Shown here in pieces: positions 37,558-48,639 of a stretch of 64,000 nucleotides of DNA. The DNA is from Fluviicoccus sp. (lineage in GTDB: Bacteria > Pseudomonadota > Gammaproteobacteria > Pseudomonadales > Moraxellaceae): the NCBI RefSeq assembly GCF_030646115.1, contig NZ_JAUSMX010000018.1, forward strand, positions 124,001 to 188,000, given 5' to 3'. Each line of letters starts with the position of its first letter. Positions within the stretch are counted from its first letter, which is position 1. The notes beneath the pieces were generated by a model, which made no database searches, was not told the origin of the DNA, and saw nothing but the letters and a program-made list of their open reading frames with translations. A program made the translations under genes and the position numbers.

Positions 37558-38899
37558 GATCCACCTCCCTCAGTGACTCCAGTCGAACCCGCCAATAAGG
37601 ATTAAAAAGACTGGCTTTCTCACGACTGATGCCATTCCGATGATGCGACTGTGGACGATCAAAGTAGACTACCGCCCGCGACGAAGCCTCCATTCGATTA
37701 TTCGGCATTTTCTCAAACTGCTGCAAACCGCCTCCAACTTTAACCGCCGAGCGCCCTGCCGTAGTCAGCAATTCACGCTTGGCCTTGTACAACCGAATGA
37801 CAACATTCAGCACAGGCTCTTGTTTCTTCAGAATTTCGGCTGAAAGATCGTAGAATTCCGGCACTGCGGGCGCCATCGCACGACTCCCCCGCCTCGAGTC
37901 CCACAACGGACTTGACCCTGAACTCGCTGACGAGCCCGCTGGGTTGGCAGACCAGGAACCGTCAAATGAAGCAACGTCTCTGGAGTCAGCATTTCCGCCA
38001 TTTTTAGAGGTTACTGAGGAGCCATAACCCACCGGATACTCTGTGTGCGCACACACCCATTTTGGCAACCTCAATTTCCTGCTCTTCCAATAACCTGTGT
38101 AAGTATGTAACGAGAATGTATCCATGCCTTTCCATTCATCCAACCCCAAGAGCTGCGTACCCCCGCGCTTGATCATCTCAAAATATGGCATGTTTGGGGT
38201 CCACTTGCTGCACTTCGCCAATCCAAACCCTTCATCCCAACGTTTTCTGGCTGCGGTAAAAGGATCACGGGAATCCATCATGACCGACTGCAACCGCATC
38301 CTTTCAGCATCAGCATATCGATCAACAAAAGACGCAAAATTATCAGAAGTAACTACATAATTAAATTTGACACCCTCCCTCCCAAGCCCGGAAGCACCCA
38401 GTATGGTAGCCGGTGTATCTTTTAACAATACCGGATAATAAAGTGTATTCAATAATCGCTGATGTTCTTTAATCGAAACATTGGCTAATTGATTCTGCAA
38501 AATGAATGCCCCCATGCTTTCCGCAATAGGCCGCATTCCAAGCGCCACCATATTACTGATTTGCACAATCGGCGCCCCAACCGGCGTCATGGGTGGAATC
38601 AACAAAGGAGAAGCACGCTGAGGAATCGGCTGAACAAACATACCCCAGGAAGCCACACTTATATTCTGCGCAACAGCCAGCTGGTTTGCTATGGCCGCGC
38701 GATTCAAATAAGCATTCAAATTCAATAATCTTGCCTGCTGAATCGCAACCGCATACGCCACGTGGTCCGCTGATGAGGTTATTTTTATTCGCTCTATCAA
38801 CAGCATGCCGGTATTGAATAAATAAAAAGCACCAGAAGACAGAGCAATAATAAAAACCATCATCAGCGGTAGTGATTGGCCTCCTTGCCAGCGACTCAT
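37535..38899 (-). CDS. TadG-like pilus-associated protein
   Basis: 454 aa. The N-terminus WQGGQSLPLMMVFIIALSSGAFY matches the TadG-type GQxxP start followed by a TM helix (residues 10-33). A stretch SSADHVAYAVAIQQARLLNLNAYLNRAAIANQLAVAQ follows, common in putative Flp pilus-assembly TadE/G-like proteins. The remaining 370 residues lack the von Willebrand-type domain of longer TadG proteins. A Gly/Ser-rich region lies near residue 310. Local base composition is A+T-rich compared with flanking ribosomal genes. Confidence 0.75.
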   Translation of the reverse strand: MSRWQGGQSLPLMMVFIIALSSGAFYLFNTGMLLIERIKITSSADHVAYAVAIQQARLLNLNAYLNRAAIANQLAVAQNISVASWGMFVQPIPQRASPLLIPPMTPVGAPIVQISNMVALGMRPIAESMGAFILQNQLANVSIKEHQRLLNTLYYPVLLKDTPATILGASGLGREGVKFNYVVTSDNFASFVDRYADAERMRLQSVMMDSRDPFTAARKRWDEGFGLAKCSKWTPNMPYFEMIKRGGTQLLGLDEWKGMDTFSLHTYTGYWKSRKLRLPKWVCAHTEYPVGYGSSVTSKNGGNADSRDVASFDGSWSANPAGSSASSGSSPLWDSRRGSRAMAPAVPEFYDLSAEILKKQEPVLNVVIRLYKAKRELLTTAGRSAVKVGGGLQQFEKMPNNRMEASSRAVVYFDRPQSHHRNGISREKASLFNPYWRVRLESLREVDRAALSVP

Positions 38900-38926
38900 T
38901 AACCAAATCCCTCTGATATCCCCATT

Positions 38927-39181
38927 TTACCTATTGCCAACCTCGTAGTTTGACAAGGTCTTGGAACGCAGTGCTTCAACCGTCGTAGCTCCTGCTGCCG
39001 CGCGCACGCCAGCACGAGCTGCACCATTATCATTACCACCAATTTCATTGGCCGCTACTGCTGCTTGAGTTCTTACGGTTTGGCCAAAAAACCTGAATGC
39101 ACCGATTGCAGCAACAGCTATCAACGCTACAATAATAATGTACTCTGTCATTCCTTGACCACGTTGGTTGAACTTTAACAT
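38927..39181 (-). CDS. flp: Flp-type major pilin
   Basis: 84 aa. The class III prepilin site NQRG followed by QGMTEYIIIVALIAVAAIG has Glu at +5, then Tyr, the Flp signature. A hydrophobic helix and a short Ala/Gly/Asn-rich tail complete it. A prepilin peptidase (TadV/CpaA) would cut after Gly8; none is encoded in this window. AAGGAG lies 7 bases before the start. It is the first gene of the Tad operon, with a leader hairpin at 39214-39243. Confidence 0.9.
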   Translation of the reverse strand: MLKFNQRGQGMTEYIIIVALIAVAAIGAFRFFGQTVRTQAAVAANEIGGNDNGAARAGVRAAAGATTVEALRSKTLSNYEVGNR

Positions 39182-39342
39182 ACAGACTCTCCTTGGTTTT
39201 GATTTCTCGGGAACAGTACTATCGGTGTTCCGATGCAGTACTGATTATTAAAAAATACAATATATTCTGGCTTAACATCCATTGTTATCGCGCTGAACAA
39301 GTCACTTTCAAATATGTTTTATTTGAATATTACGAGCTAACG
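39182..39342 (-). promoter_or_regulatory. leader region of the Tad operon
   Basis: A+T-rich region upstream of flp. It contains a strong hairpin at 39214-39243: an outer 7-bp stem CAGTACT/AGTACTG, a two-base bulge, an inner 5-bp stem ATCGG/CCGAT and a four-base loop. No convincing sigma-70 or sigma-54 promoter was found by eye, although several T/A-rich -10-like boxes occur near 39245-39275. Confidence 0.45.
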
Positions 39343-39436
39343 AGCTGGAAAGCTGGAAAGCTGGAAAGCTGGAAAGCTGGAAAGCTGGAAAGCTGGAAAG
39401 CTGGAAAGCTGGAAAGCTGGAAAGCTGGAAAGCTGG
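39343..39436. repeat. 8-bp tandem repeat array AGCTGGAA
   Basis: Eleven complete head-to-tail copies of AGCTGGAA (39343-39430) plus the first six bases of a twelfth, with no variant copies. The array lies between the rpoC terminator and the flp pilin gene, about 160 bases upstream of the flp start codon. No credible gene covers it. It is the kind of short perfect repeat prone to slippage. Confidence 0.98.
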
Positions 39437-39544
39437 TTTGGCATGCTGAATCCTTTCAGTCAATGTGTCGTCCTGTTGCGAGGCATTATAGTTATCTTGA
39501 GATTTTTGTACAGGGCTTGTTATATCGTTTGATGGAATATCAAT

Positions 39545-39576
39545 CAAAAAAATGGGCGCGATAATCGCGCCCATTT
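39545..39576 (-). terminator. intrinsic terminator after rpoC
   Basis: AAATGGGCGCGAT (39550-39562) pairs with ATCGCGCCCATTT (39564-39576), a 13-bp perfect stem. A run of T follows on the minus strand. It ends the long secE-rpoC transcription unit ahead of the pilus operon. Confidence 0.93.
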
Positions 39577-39591
39577 CTCTACCCAGAGAAA

Positions 39592-42500
39592 TTACTCCCC
39601 CTGGTTCAACGCTTCGGAAAGCGCCTGCTCCACATCACTCATGCTCGGTGCAGAAGGCGTCAACGCAGCTTCAGGAACAGCCAACTCTTCCTGACGCAGG
39701 CGACGGCGCTCGGCATGATACGCAAAGCCGGTACCTGCCGGAATCAGACGCCCGACTACCACGTTTTCCTTCAAGCCACGCAAATCGTCTTCCTTGCCGG
39801 TAACCGCAGCTTCGGTCAGAACCCGGGTTGTTTCCTGGAAAGACGCAGCGGAGATGAAGGAGTCCGTAGCCAGCGAGGCCTTGGTGATCCCCATCAGTAC
39901 CCGCTCGAAACGAGCCGGGAACTTGCCTTCCGACAGCGCTTCTTCGTTCTCCTCCTGCATGCGCGCGTATTCAACTTGCTCACCCTTGATGAAAGAGGTA
40001 TCCCCGCCTTCAAGAATGTCCGCCTTACGCAACATCTGACGAATGATGACTTCGATATGCTTGTCGTTGATCCGCACACCTTGCAAACGGTAAACATCCT
40101 GGACTTCGTTGACGATATAGGAAGCCAGCGCCGTTTCACCCTTCAAACGCAGGATGTCATGAGGGTTCTGCGGACCATCAGAAATCACTTCGCCCCGTTG
40201 CACGCGCTCACCTTCGAACACGTTGATTGAACGCCACTTCGGAATCAGCTCCTCGTAAATCTCAGCGCCATCTTCCGGCGTGATAATAAGACGGTGCTTA
40301 CCCTTGGTTTCCTTGCCAAAGCTGATGACGCCGCTTTTCTCGGCCAGGATGGCATGTTCCTTGGGACGGCGGGCTTCAAAGAGGTCGGCCACACGCGGCA
40401 GACCCCCGGTGATGTCACGGGTCTTCGACGATTCCTGAGGAATACGGCCAATAACGTCACCAATTCCAACGATGGTCCCGTCCTGTAGGCTGGTAATGGC
40501 CAAGGCAGGCAGGAAGTACATCACTGGCTGATCAGACCCTTCCAGACGCAACTGGTTGCCATGTTCGTCCGTCAGGGCGATGGCTGGCCGCAAGTCCTTG
40601 CCGGCTGCCGGACGATCCTTCGGATCGATGATTTCAATATTGGTCAGGCCTGTCAGCTCATCCGTCTGATGACGGACGGTGATGCCTTCATCCATGTGCG
40701 CAAACTTCACACGACCCGCCACTTCCGTGATGATCGGGTGGGTGTGCGGATCCCAGTTGGCGACGATCTGACCGCCCTTCACTTCCTGGCCATCCTTTAC
40801 GGTAATCACAGCGCCGTAAGGCAGCTTGTAGCGCTCGCGCTCGCGGCCACGGTTATCGGCAACACCGACTTCACCTGAGCGGGAAACGGCGACCAGATTG
40901 CCGTTCAGGTGCTGTACCGTTTTGATGTTATGGAAACGGATAGTGCCGTCATTGCGAACCTGTACGCTGGAAATCGCGGAAGCCCGGCTGGCCGCACCAC
41001 CAATGTGGAACGTACGCATGGTGAGCTGGGTTCCCGGCTCGCCAATCGACTGAGCCGCCATGACACCGATGGACTCGCCGATGTTCACTTGATGACCACG
41101 GGCCAGATCGCGACCGTAGCACTTGGCGCAAACACCATATCGGGTTTCACAGGTAATCACGGAGCGGGCGATGACTTCGTCAACGCCGGCTAACTCCAGC
41201 TTCTCAACCCACTTTTCATCCAGCAGGGTGCCGGCAGGCGCGATGATTTCATCATCAGAGCCCGGGATGATGACATCCACGGCCGTTACACGACCCAGTA
41301 CGCGCTCACGCAAAGGCTCAACCACATCACCGCCCTGAATCAGCGGAGACATCAGCAGTCCCTTGGAAGTGCCGCAATCCACCTGGGTGATCACCAGATC
41401 CTGGGCCACATCCACCAAACGACGGGTCAGGTAACCGGAGTTCGCCGTCTTCAACGCGGTATCGGCCAGACCCTTACGGGCGCCGTGAGTCGAGATGAAG
41501 TACTGGAGAACAGTCAGGCCTTCACGGAAGTTCGCCTTGATGGGCGTTTCAATGATGGAGCCATCGGGCTTGGCCATTAGGCCACGCATACCGGCCAACT
41601 GGCGAATCTGCGCCGCACTACCCCGGGCGCCGGAGTCCGCCATGATGAAGATCGAATTGAACGATTTCTGGCTTTCCTCGTCACCCTGCTTGTTGATGAC
41701 TTTTTCGGTGGACAAGTTGTCCATCATCGCCTTCGCCACCAATTCGTTGGCGCGGGACCAGATGTCGACCACCTTGTTGTAACGCTCACCTGCAGTCACC
41801 AGACCTGAGGAGAATTGGGCTTCGATTTCACGGACTTCGTCTTCCGCAGCGCCGATCAAAGTCTGCTTTTGCGGAGGAATAACCATGTCTTCCATACCGA
41901 CGGACACTCCGGAATACGTCGCTTGACGGAAACCGAGGTACATCAGCTGGTCGGCAAACACCACGGTGTCCTTCAAGCCCAGCGTACGGTAGCTGGTATT
42001 GATCAGCTTCGAGATGTTCTTCTTGGTCATCGGCTGGTTGATGATGCTGAAAGGCAAACCTTCCGGCACGATATCCCACAGCATGCAGCGGCCGGGAGTG
42101 GTATCGGCAATGAAGGTGCGTTCATTGCGCAGGCCTTCGTCGTCGACCGTGACTTCACGGATACGAACCTTGACCCGTGCATGCAACTCAACTGCCTTAT
42201 TGCCAAGGGCGCGGGTAACTTCGGCGAAGTCCGCGAAGATCATGCCCTCGCCTTTGGCGTTGACCCGGTCACGGCTGATGTAATACAGGCCCAACACCAC
42301 GTCCTGAGACGGGACGATGATCGGGTCGCCGTTGGCAGGCGACAGGATGTTGTTGGTCGACATCATCAGCGCACGCGCTTCAAGCTGGGCTTCCAGCGTC
42401 AGCGGTACGTGTACGGCCATTTGGTCACCGTCAAAGTCGGCGTTGAAGGCGGTACAAACCAGCGGGTGCAGCTGGATGGCCTTGCCTTCGATCAGCACCG

Positions 42501-43815
42501 GCTCGAATGCCTGCAGGCCCAGACGGTGGAGCGTCGGCGCACGGTTCAGCATCACAGGATGTTCGCGAATCACGTCGGCCAGGATATCCCAGACCTCGGC
42601 GGTTTCGCGCTCAACCATCTTCTTGGCGGCCTTGATGGTGGTCGCCAGCCCTTTGCTTTCCAGCTTGGCGAAGATGAAGGGCTTGAACAATTCCAGAGCC
42701 ATCTTCTTCGGCAGGCCGCACTGGTGCAGCCGCAGGGTCGGGCCCACCACGATCAAGGAACGACCGGAGTAATCGACACGCTTCCCGAGCAAATTCTGAC
42801 GGAAGCGGCCTTGCTTACCCTTGATCATGTCAGCCAGGGACTTCAGCGGGCGCTTGTTGGAACCGGTGATGGCGCGACCGCGACGGCCGTTGTCCAGCAG
42901 GGCGTCCACAGCTTCCTGCAGCATGCGCTTCTCGTTGCGCACGATAATGTCGGGAGCGCTCAGTTCCAGCAGACGCTTCAGCCGGTTATTCCGGTTGATG
43001 ACACGACGATACAGATCGTTCAGGTCAGAGGTCGCAAAACGACCGCCATCCAGCGGCACCAGCGGACGCAAATCCGGCGGCAACACCGGCAGCACCGTCA
43101 TGACCATCCATTCCGGCTTGTTGCCGGAATTGGAAAAGGCTTCCATCAGCTTCAGGCGCTTCGACAGCTTCTTCAGCTTGGTTTCCGACGTGGTTTGCGG
43201 AATTTCTTCACGCAGGCGAACCACTTCGGCCTCCAGATCGATTTCCTTCAGCAGAGCCTGAATGGCTTCGGCACCCATCTTGGCGTCAAATTCGTCACCA
43301 TACTCCTCGAGAGCGGTGTAATAGTCTTCATCCGACAGCAACTGGCCCTTTTCCAGCGGGGTCATGCCCGGCTCGATCACGACAAAGCTCTCGAAATAAA
43401 GAACGCGTTCAATATCGCGCAGCGTCATGTCCAGCATCAGACCAATACGGGACGGCAGCGACTTCAGGAACCAGATGTGCGCGGTCGGTGAGGCCAGTTC
43501 AATGTGCCCCATGCGCTCACGGCGAACCTTGGTCAAGGTGACTTCGACACCGCACTTTTCGCAGATGATGCCGCGAAACTTCATGCGCTTGTACTTGCCG
43601 CACAGGCACTCGTAATCCTTGATCGGACCAAATATCTTGGCGCAGAACAGGCCGTCACGTTCGGGCTTGAAAGTGCGGTAGTTGATGGTTTCCGGCTTTT
43701 TCACTTCCCCGAAGGACCACGAACGAATCATGTCCGGGGAGGCCAGACCGATGCGGATACGGTCGAATTCTGCGTCCTGACCGTCTTTTTTCAACAGGTT
43801 CAGCAAATCTTTCAT
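39592..43815 (-). CDS. rpoC: DNA-directed RNA polymerase subunit beta'
   Basis: 1407 aa, E. coli length. The zinc finger [23 protein letters not shown] is near residues 70-92. The catalytic magnesium loop [15 protein letters not shown] and the rudder and bridge-helix regions ([23 protein letters not shown]) are present. It follows rpoB after 66 bases containing a GGGGAGG/CCTCCCC hairpin (43847-43865). Confidence 0.98.
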   Translation of the reverse strand: MKDLLNLLKKDGQDAEFDRIRIGLASPDMIRSWSFGEVKKPETINYRTFKPERDGLFCAKIFGPIKDYECLCGKYKRMKFRGIICEKCGVEVTLTKVRRERMGHIELASPTAHIWFLKSLPSRIGLMLDMTLRDIERVLYFESFVVIEPGMTPLEKGQLLSDEDYYTALEEYGDEFDAKMGAEAIQALLKEIDLEAEVVRLREEIPQTTSETKLKKLSKRLKLMEAFSNSGNKPEWMVMTVLPVLPPDLRPLVPLDGGRFATSDLNDLYRRVINRNNRLKRLLELSAPDIIVRNEKRMLQEAVDALLDNGRRGRAITGSNKRPLKSLADMIKGKQGRFRQNLLGKRVDYSGRSLIVVGPTLRLHQCGLPKKMALELFKPFIFAKLESKGLATTIKAAKKMVERETAEVWDILADVIREHPVMLNRAPTLHRLGLQAFEPVLIEGKAIQLHPLVCTAFNADFDGDQMAVHVPLTLEAQLEARALMMSTNNILSPANGDPIIVPSQDVVLGLYYISRDRVNAKGEGMIFADFAEVTRALGNKAVELHARVKVRIREVTVDDEGLRNERTFIADTTPGRCMLWDIVPEGLPFSIINQPMTKKNISKLINTSYRTLGLKDTVVFADQLMYLGFRQATYSGVSVGMEDMVIPPQKQTLIGAAEDEVREIEAQFSSGLVTAGERYNKVVDIWSRANELVAKAMMDNLSTEKVINKQGDEESQKSFNSIFIMADSGARGSAAQIRQLAGMRGLMAKPDGSIIETPIKANFREGLTVLQYFISTHGARKGLADTALKTANSGYLTRRLVDVAQDLVITQVDCGTSKGLLMSPLIQGGDVVEPLRERVLGRVTAVDVIIPGSDDEIIAPAGTLLDEKWVEKLELAGVDEVIARSVITCETRYGVCAKCYGRDLARGHQVNIGESIGVMAAQSIGEPGTQLTMRTFHIGGAASRASAISSVQVRNDGTIRFHNIKTVQHLNGNLVAVSRSGEVGVADNRGRERERYKLPYGAVITVKDGQEVKGGQIVANWDPHTHPIITEVAGRVKFAHMDEGITVRHQTDELTGLTNIEIIDPKDRPAAGKDLRPAIALTDEHGNQLRLEGSDQPVMYFLPALAITSLQDGTIVGIGDVIGRIPQESSKTRDITGGLPRVADLFEARRPKEHAILAEKSGVISFGKETKGKHRLIITPEDGAEIYEELIPKWRSINVFEGERVQRGEVISDGPQNPHDILRLKGETALASYIVNEVQDVYRLQGVRINDKHIEVIIRQMLRKADILEGGDTSFIKGEQVEYARMQEENEEALSEGKFPARFERVLMGITKASLATDSFISAASFQETTRVLTEAAVTGKEDDLRGLKENVVVGRLIPAGTGFAYHAERRRLRQEELAVPEAALTPSAPSMSDVEQALSEALNQGE

Positions 43816-43881
43816 GGCATTCTTTCCAGCAAATCAGGTGAACGGAGGGGAGGCATCACCTCCCCCGGCGCTGCGATGCGC

Positions 43882-46800
43882 TTATTCGTTATCCAACTCG
43901 ATATTGATACCGAGCGACCGGATTTCCTTGATCAGCACATTGAAGGATTCGGGCATGCCCGGTTCCATGCGGTGATCGCCATCAACAATATTCTTGTAGA
44001 TGCGGGTACGGCCATTCACATCATCGGACTTCACAGTCAGCATTTCCTGGAGGGTGTAAGTGGCGCCGTAAGCTTCCAGCGCCCACACTTCCATTTCCCC
44101 GAAACGCTGGCCACCGAACTGCGCCTTGCCGCCCAGCGGTTGCTGGGTAACCAGGGAGTAGGAGCCGGTGGAACGGGCGTGCATCTTGTCATCGACCAAG
44201 TGGTTCAACTTCAGCATGTACATGTAGCCGACGGTCACCTGACGGTCAAAACGCTCGCCGGTCCGACCATCGTACAGCCACTGCTGACCGTTCTCGGATT
44301 GGTCGGCGAGCCTCAGCAAAGCCTTGATTTCGCTCTCATGAGCACCATCAAATACGGGTGTCGCAATGGGCACGCCGCCGCGCAGATTGGCGGACATGTT
44401 CATCACTTCGCTGTCGGTGAGCTCGTTGAGGTCTTCCTTCTCGCCACCGATCTGATTGTAGATCTTGTCGAGGAACTCGCGCAGTTCGGATGCCTGACGC
44501 TGCTCGTCCAGCATACGCCCGATTTTCTTGCCCAATCCCTTGGCCGCCCAACCTAGGTGGGTTTCCAGAATCTGGCCCACGTTCATACGCGACGGAACGC
44601 CCAACGGATTCAGCACGATATCGACCGGATCACCGTTCTCATCGTACGGCATGTCTTCAACCGGCATGATGACCGAAACCACACCCTTGTTACCGTGACG
44701 GCCGGCCATCTTGTCACCCGGCTGGATGCGGCGCTTCACGGCCAGGTAAACCTTGACTACCTTCAGTACACCGTGGGTCAGATCGTCACCCGTGGTGATC
44801 TTGCGCTTCTTGTCTTCGAAACGGGCTTCGATTTCCTCTTCCCGCTCTTTCAGATAGGTTTGCACGCGTTCGAGCTGCTCGCCAATGGCTTCTTCCGTCG
44901 GGCGCAATTCGAACCACTTGTCAAAGGTCATGGCATTGAGGGTGTCTTCTGTCAGCAGGTCACCCTTTTTGAATCCGGCTCCGCCATTGACCGACTGCCC
45001 TTTAAGCAAGGGCAACAGACGGGAACGGGCCGCCTCTTCAAAAATGCGGAACTCTTCTTTCAAGTCCTTGCGGTAGGCATTGAGTTGTGACTTTTCAATG
45101 GCCAGCGCGCGGCTGTCCTTCTCGACACCGTCACGGGTGAAGACCTGCACATCAATGACGGTGCCCTTGGTGCCGGAAGGTACACGCAGGGAGCTGTCCT
45201 TAACATCGGAGGCTTTTTCACCGAAAATGGCGCGCAGCAGTTTCTCTTCAGGCGACAACTGGGTTTCACCCTTCGGTGTCACCTTGCCGACCAGAATGTC
45301 TCCGGCATTGACTTCAGCACCAATGTAGATGATGCCCGACTCGTCAAGCTTACTCAGTGCGGCTTCACCGACATTGGGGATATCCGCCGTAATTTCTTCC
45401 GAGCCCAGCTTGGTGTCACGGGCAATACACGACAATTCCTGAATGTGGATCGACGTAAAGCGGTCTTCCTGCACCACGCGCTCGGACAACAAGATCGAAT
45501 CTTCGAAGTTGTAGCCGTTCCAGGGCATGAACGCGACGCGCATGTTCTGACCCAGCGCCAACTCACCCAGATCGACCGAGGGTCCGTCAGCGAGGATGTC
45601 GCCACGGGCCACCAGATCACCTCGATTGACGATCGGCTTCTGGTTGATACAGGTGTTCTGGTTGGAGCGGGTGTACTTGGTGAGGTTGTAGATGTCCACA
45701 CCGGCTTCACCAGCTGTCATCTCATCATCATTGACGCGAATCACAATCCGGGCGGCATCGACATAATCGATTGTGCCGCCACGGGTCGCCGTCACGCAGA
45801 CGCCGGAGTCACGGGCGACATAACGCTCCATGCCGGTACCGACCAGTGGCTTGTCGGCGCGCAAGGTCGGGACTGCCTGACGCTGCATGTTCGAACCCAT
45901 CAAGGCGCGGTTAGCATCATCGTGTTCCAGGAACGGAATCAGCGAGGCCGCAGCCGACACCACCTGACGAGGCGAAATGTCCATGTGCGTGACTTTTTCC
46001 GGCGCCATCACCGTGAATTCATTCTTGTAACGTACAGCTACCAGATCATCGAGCAGACGGTTTTCACCATCCACGCGCGAGTCGGCCTGTGCAATGACGC
46101 ACATGCTTTCCTCAATGGCGGAGAGGTATTCCGAATCATCCGTCACCTGCCCGTTCACGACCTTGCGGTATGGCGACTCCAGGAAGCCATAATCATTGGC
46201 CTTGGCGTACACGGCCAACGAATTGATCAGACCAATGTTCGGGCCTTCAGGCGTCTCAATGGGGCAGACACGGCCGTAGTGGGTCGGATGCACGTCACGG
46301 ACTTCGAAGCCCGCACGTTCGCGCGTCAGACCGCCGGGGCCGAGAGCGGAAACGCGACGCTTGTGCGTGATTTCCGACAGCGGATTGTTCTGGTCCATAA
46401 ACTGCGAAAGCTGGCTGGACCCGAAGAATTCCTTGATCGCTGCCGATACCGGCTTGGCGTTGATCAAGTCCTGCGGCATCAGGTTCTCACTTTCGGCAAG
46501 GCTCAGACGTTCCTTGACCGCACGTTCAACGCGCACCAGACCAACACGGAACTGGTTTTCGGTCATTTCGCCGACACAACGTACACGACGGTTGCCCAAG
46601 TGGTCGATATCGTCCACTTCACCCTTGCCGTTACGGATGTCAATCAGCGTCTTCAGCACATCAACGATATCAGTGCGGGACAAGGTGCCCTCGCCCTTGT
46701 CATCATTGCGCGTCAGCCGGCGGTTGAACTTCATGCGGCCAACCGCTGACAGGTCATAGCGCTCGGCGGTGAAGAACAGGTTCTTGAACAGGTTCTCCGC

Positions 46801-47952
46801 TGCATCCTTGGTGGGCGGTTCGCCTGGACGCATCATGCGGTAAATTTCAACCAAGGCATCCAGCTCGGTGCGGCTGGAATCAGCACGCAAGGTATCCGCG
46901 ACAAACGGACCCCGATCCAGTTCATTGGTGTACAGCACTTCAAATGCCTGAATGCCGGCTTTCTGCAAGCGGGTCAGTACTTCAGCCGTGATCACCGTAT
47001 TGCATTCGCAAACCAGCTCACCGGTCGCAGGGTGCAGCAAAGTCTTGGCCACCACCTTGCCATGTAAATAATCCGCAGGGATTTCCAAACTCTTGATGCC
47101 TGCTTTTTCAATCTCGCGGATGTGCTTGGCCGTAATACGACGGCCCGCTTCTACAATGACTTTGTCCTTGCCGCGAATTTCCAGCGAGGCGGTTTCGCCA
47201 CGCAGACGTTCGGGAATGAGGTCAAAGCGATAACCGGTGTCATCATGCGAAACCTTGGTGGTTTCGAAGAACATAGCCAGTATTTCGTCTGAGCTGTATC
47301 CCAAAGCGCGCAACAGGATCGTCGCCGCCAGTTTGCGGCGACGGTCAATACGCACATATACCAGATCCTTGGCATCGAACTCGAAGTCCAGCCAGGAACC
47401 GCGATAAGGAATGATCCGTGCGTTGTATAGCAGCTTGCCGGACGAGTGTGTCTTACCCTTGTCGTGATCAAAGAACACGCCGGGACTCCGGTGCAACTGC
47501 GAAACGATGACCCGCTCGGTGCCATTGATCACGAAGGTGCCGTTGTCCGTCATCAAGGGGATTTCACCCATGTAGACTTCCTGCTCGCGGATGTCCTTGA
47601 TGGTTTTCACGGAAGCTTCACGATCATAAATGATCAGGCGGATCTTAACGCGGAGCGGCGCCGCATAAGTCAGGCCGCGCAGGATGCACTCACGCACATC
47701 AAAGCCGGGATGACCCAGATGGTATTCCACGAACTCCAACGCCGCATTGCCGGAGTAGCTGACAATGGGGAAAACCGACTTGAAAGCCGCTTGCAGACCG
47801 AGGTCTTCACGACTACGCGGCTTTTTGCCGTCCTGTAGAAAGGCGCGGTAGGAGTCCACCTGGATCGCCAACAGGTAAGGCACATCCATCAGCGTGGGCA
47901 ACTTGCCGAAATTTTTTCGGATGCGTTTCTTTTCGGTGTATGAGTATGCCAT
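43882..47952 (-). CDS. rpoB: DNA-directed RNA polymerase subunit beta
   Basis: 1356 aa (E. coli 1342). The rifampicin region [31 protein letters not shown] has the usual sensitive residues (Q, D, H and S at the resistance positions). [12 protein letters not shown] and the C-terminal [18 protein letters not shown] are present. An attenuator-like terminator lies between rplL and this gene. Confidence 0.98.
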   Translation of the reverse strand: MAYSYTEKKRIRKNFGKLPTLMDVPYLLAIQVDSYRAFLQDGKKPRSREDLGLQAAFKSVFPIVSYSGNAALEFVEYHLGHPGFDVRECILRGLTYAAPLRVKIRLIIYDREASVKTIKDIREQEVYMGEIPLMTDNGTFVINGTERVIVSQLHRSPGVFFDHDKGKTHSSGKLLYNARIIPYRGSWLDFEFDAKDLVYVRIDRRRKLAATILLRALGYSSDEILAMFFETTKVSHDDTGYRFDLIPERLRGETASLEIRGKDKVIVEAGRRITAKHIREIEKAGIKSLEIPADYLHGKVVAKTLLHPATGELVCECNTVITAEVLTRLQKAGIQAFEVLYTNELDRGPFVADTLRADSSRTELDALVEIYRMMRPGEPPTKDAAENLFKNLFFTAERYDLSAVGRMKFNRRLTRNDDKGEGTLSRTDIVDVLKTLIDIRNGKGEVDDIDHLGNRRVRCVGEMTENQFRVGLVRVERAVKERLSLAESENLMPQDLINAKPVSAAIKEFFGSSQLSQFMDQNNPLSEITHKRRVSALGPGGLTRERAGFEVRDVHPTHYGRVCPIETPEGPNIGLINSLAVYAKANDYGFLESPYRKVVNGQVTDDSEYLSAIEESMCVIAQADSRVDGENRLLDDLVAVRYKNEFTVMAPEKVTHMDISPRQVVSAAASLIPFLEHDDANRALMGSNMQRQAVPTLRADKPLVGTGMERYVARDSGVCVTATRGGTIDYVDAARIVIRVNDDEMTAGEAGVDIYNLTKYTRSNQNTCINQKPIVNRGDLVARGDILADGPSVDLGELALGQNMRVAFMPWNGYNFEDSILLSERVVQEDRFTSIHIQELSCIARDTKLGSEEITADIPNVGEAALSKLDESGIIYIGAEVNAGDILVGKVTPKGETQLSPEEKLLRAIFGEKASDVKDSSLRVPSGTKGTVIDVQVFTRDGVEKDSRALAIEKSQLNAYRKDLKEEFRIFEEAARSRLLPLLKGQSVNGGAGFKKGDLLTEDTLNAMTFDKWFELRPTEEAIGEQLERVQTYLKEREEEIEARFEDKKRKITTGDDLTHGVLKVVKVYLAVKRRIQPGDKMAGRHGNKGVVSVIMPVEDMPYDENGDPVDIVLNPLGVPSRMNVGQILETHLGWAAKGLGKKIGRMLDEQRQASELREFLDKIYNQIGGEKEDLNELTDSEVMNMSANLRGGVPIATPVFDGAHESEIKALLRLADQSENGQQWLYDGRTGERFDRQVTVGYMYMLKLNHLVDDKMHARSTGSYSLVTQQPLGGKAQFGGQRFGEMEVWALEAYGATYTLQEMLTVKSDDVNGRTRIYKNIVDGDHRMEPGMPESFNVLIKEIRSLGINIELDNE

Positions 47953-47987
47953 CTGGAGTCCTCAGCTAGACTTAACTCTATCGGGTC

Positions 47988-48003
47988 ACCGGCTTACGCC
48001 GGT
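47988..48003 (-). repeat. hairpin in the rpoB 5' leader
   Basis: ACCGGC, loop TTAC, GCCGGT. It lies about 40 bases ahead of rpoB in a 277-base gap (47953-48229) that also holds the attenuator near 48155. In E. coli this gap contains an RNase III processing site; the same is only possible here. Confidence 0.55.
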
Positions 48004-48147
48004 TCTTGGGTGCCTTGGGTACCCGGACATTAGTGCCCGGTCCGCCAAATTGTTCGCCATAACACGCTCAATTCGGCACAAACCGAAACCTGAACGTTTT
48101 ATTGTCCAACAATCTGCCACTACAGCCTTGAATCAATTACCGAAAAC

Positions 48148-48188
48148 AGAAAAAGGCCGGCGACCATAATGAGCCGCCAGCCATTTTT
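48148..48188 (-). terminator. terminator/attenuator between rplL and rpoB
   Basis: GGCCGGCG (48155-48162) pairs with CGCCAGCC (48175-48182), with one G-U pair in RNA, and T residues follow on the minus strand. It lies 42 bases after rplL. In E. coli a partial terminator here sets the ratio of ribosomal protein to polymerase synthesis. Confidence 0.8.
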
Positions 48189-48229
48189 TGCGCTTTGTTC
48201 AACCGCAAGTAAGCACCGGTAAAGGCAGC

Positions 48230-48598
48230 TTACTTGATGTCGGCAGTAGCGCCAGCTTCTTCCAGCTTCTTCTTGACAGAAGCAGCTTCATCCTTGCTAA
48301 CGCCTTCCTTAACGGTTTGCGGTGCGCCTTCAACCAGATCCTTGGCTTCTTTCAGGCCCAGGCCGGTCAGTTCACGGATCGCCTTGATGACGTTGACCTT
48401 GTTGGCGCCGAAGCTGGTCAGGATCACGTTGAATTCGGTTTGTTCTTCAACCACGGCAGCAGCAGCGGGACCCGCGGCGACAGCAACAGCAGCAGCAGAC
48501 ACATTAAACTTTTCTTCAAAAGCCTTGATCAGTTCGACCAGTTCCATCACCGTCTTTTCGGAAACGGCATTCAGGATTTCTTCATTGGACAGAGCCAT
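48230..48598 (-). CDS. rplL: 50S ribosomal protein L7/L12
   Basis: 122 aa (E. coli 121). An N-terminal dimerisation domain [31 protein letters not shown] is followed by an Ala-rich hinge and a C-terminal domain with [38 protein letters not shown] that recruits GTPase factors. Multiple copies bind L10. Confidence 0.98.
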   Translation of the reverse strand: MALSNEEILNAVSEKTVMELVELIKAFEEKFNVSAAAVAVAAGPAAAAVVEEQTEFNVILTSFGANKVNVIKAIRELTGLGLKEAKDLVEGAPQTVKEGVSKDEAASVKKKLEEAGATADIK

Positions 48599-48639
48599 GG
48601 TAATTCTCCACTTGGGTATGGTTCAAAATCGGGCAGAAA

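Noticed and set aside
28184..39181. Mobile element or genomic island signature around the Tad operon
   Set aside because: No integrase, transposase, att-like direct repeats or tRNA fragment was found at either boundary, so it is described as an insertion in gene order only.
39343..39436. Possible CRISPR array
   Set aside because: The units are 8 bp and contiguous, with no spacers, and no cas genes are present in the window.
39193..39574. Open frames on both strands crossing the 8-bp repeat
   Set aside because: The repetitive peptides (ESWKAGKL-type and PAFQLSSF-type) simply reflect the DNA repeat. Neither frame has a ribosome binding site or a recognisable protein beyond the repeat.
41815..43491. 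Long plus-strand open frame opposite rpoC
   Set aside because: It is antisense to rpoC, rich in His, Gln and Asp without domain structure, and has no ribosome binding site. Similar shadows occur opposite rpoB and both tuf genes.
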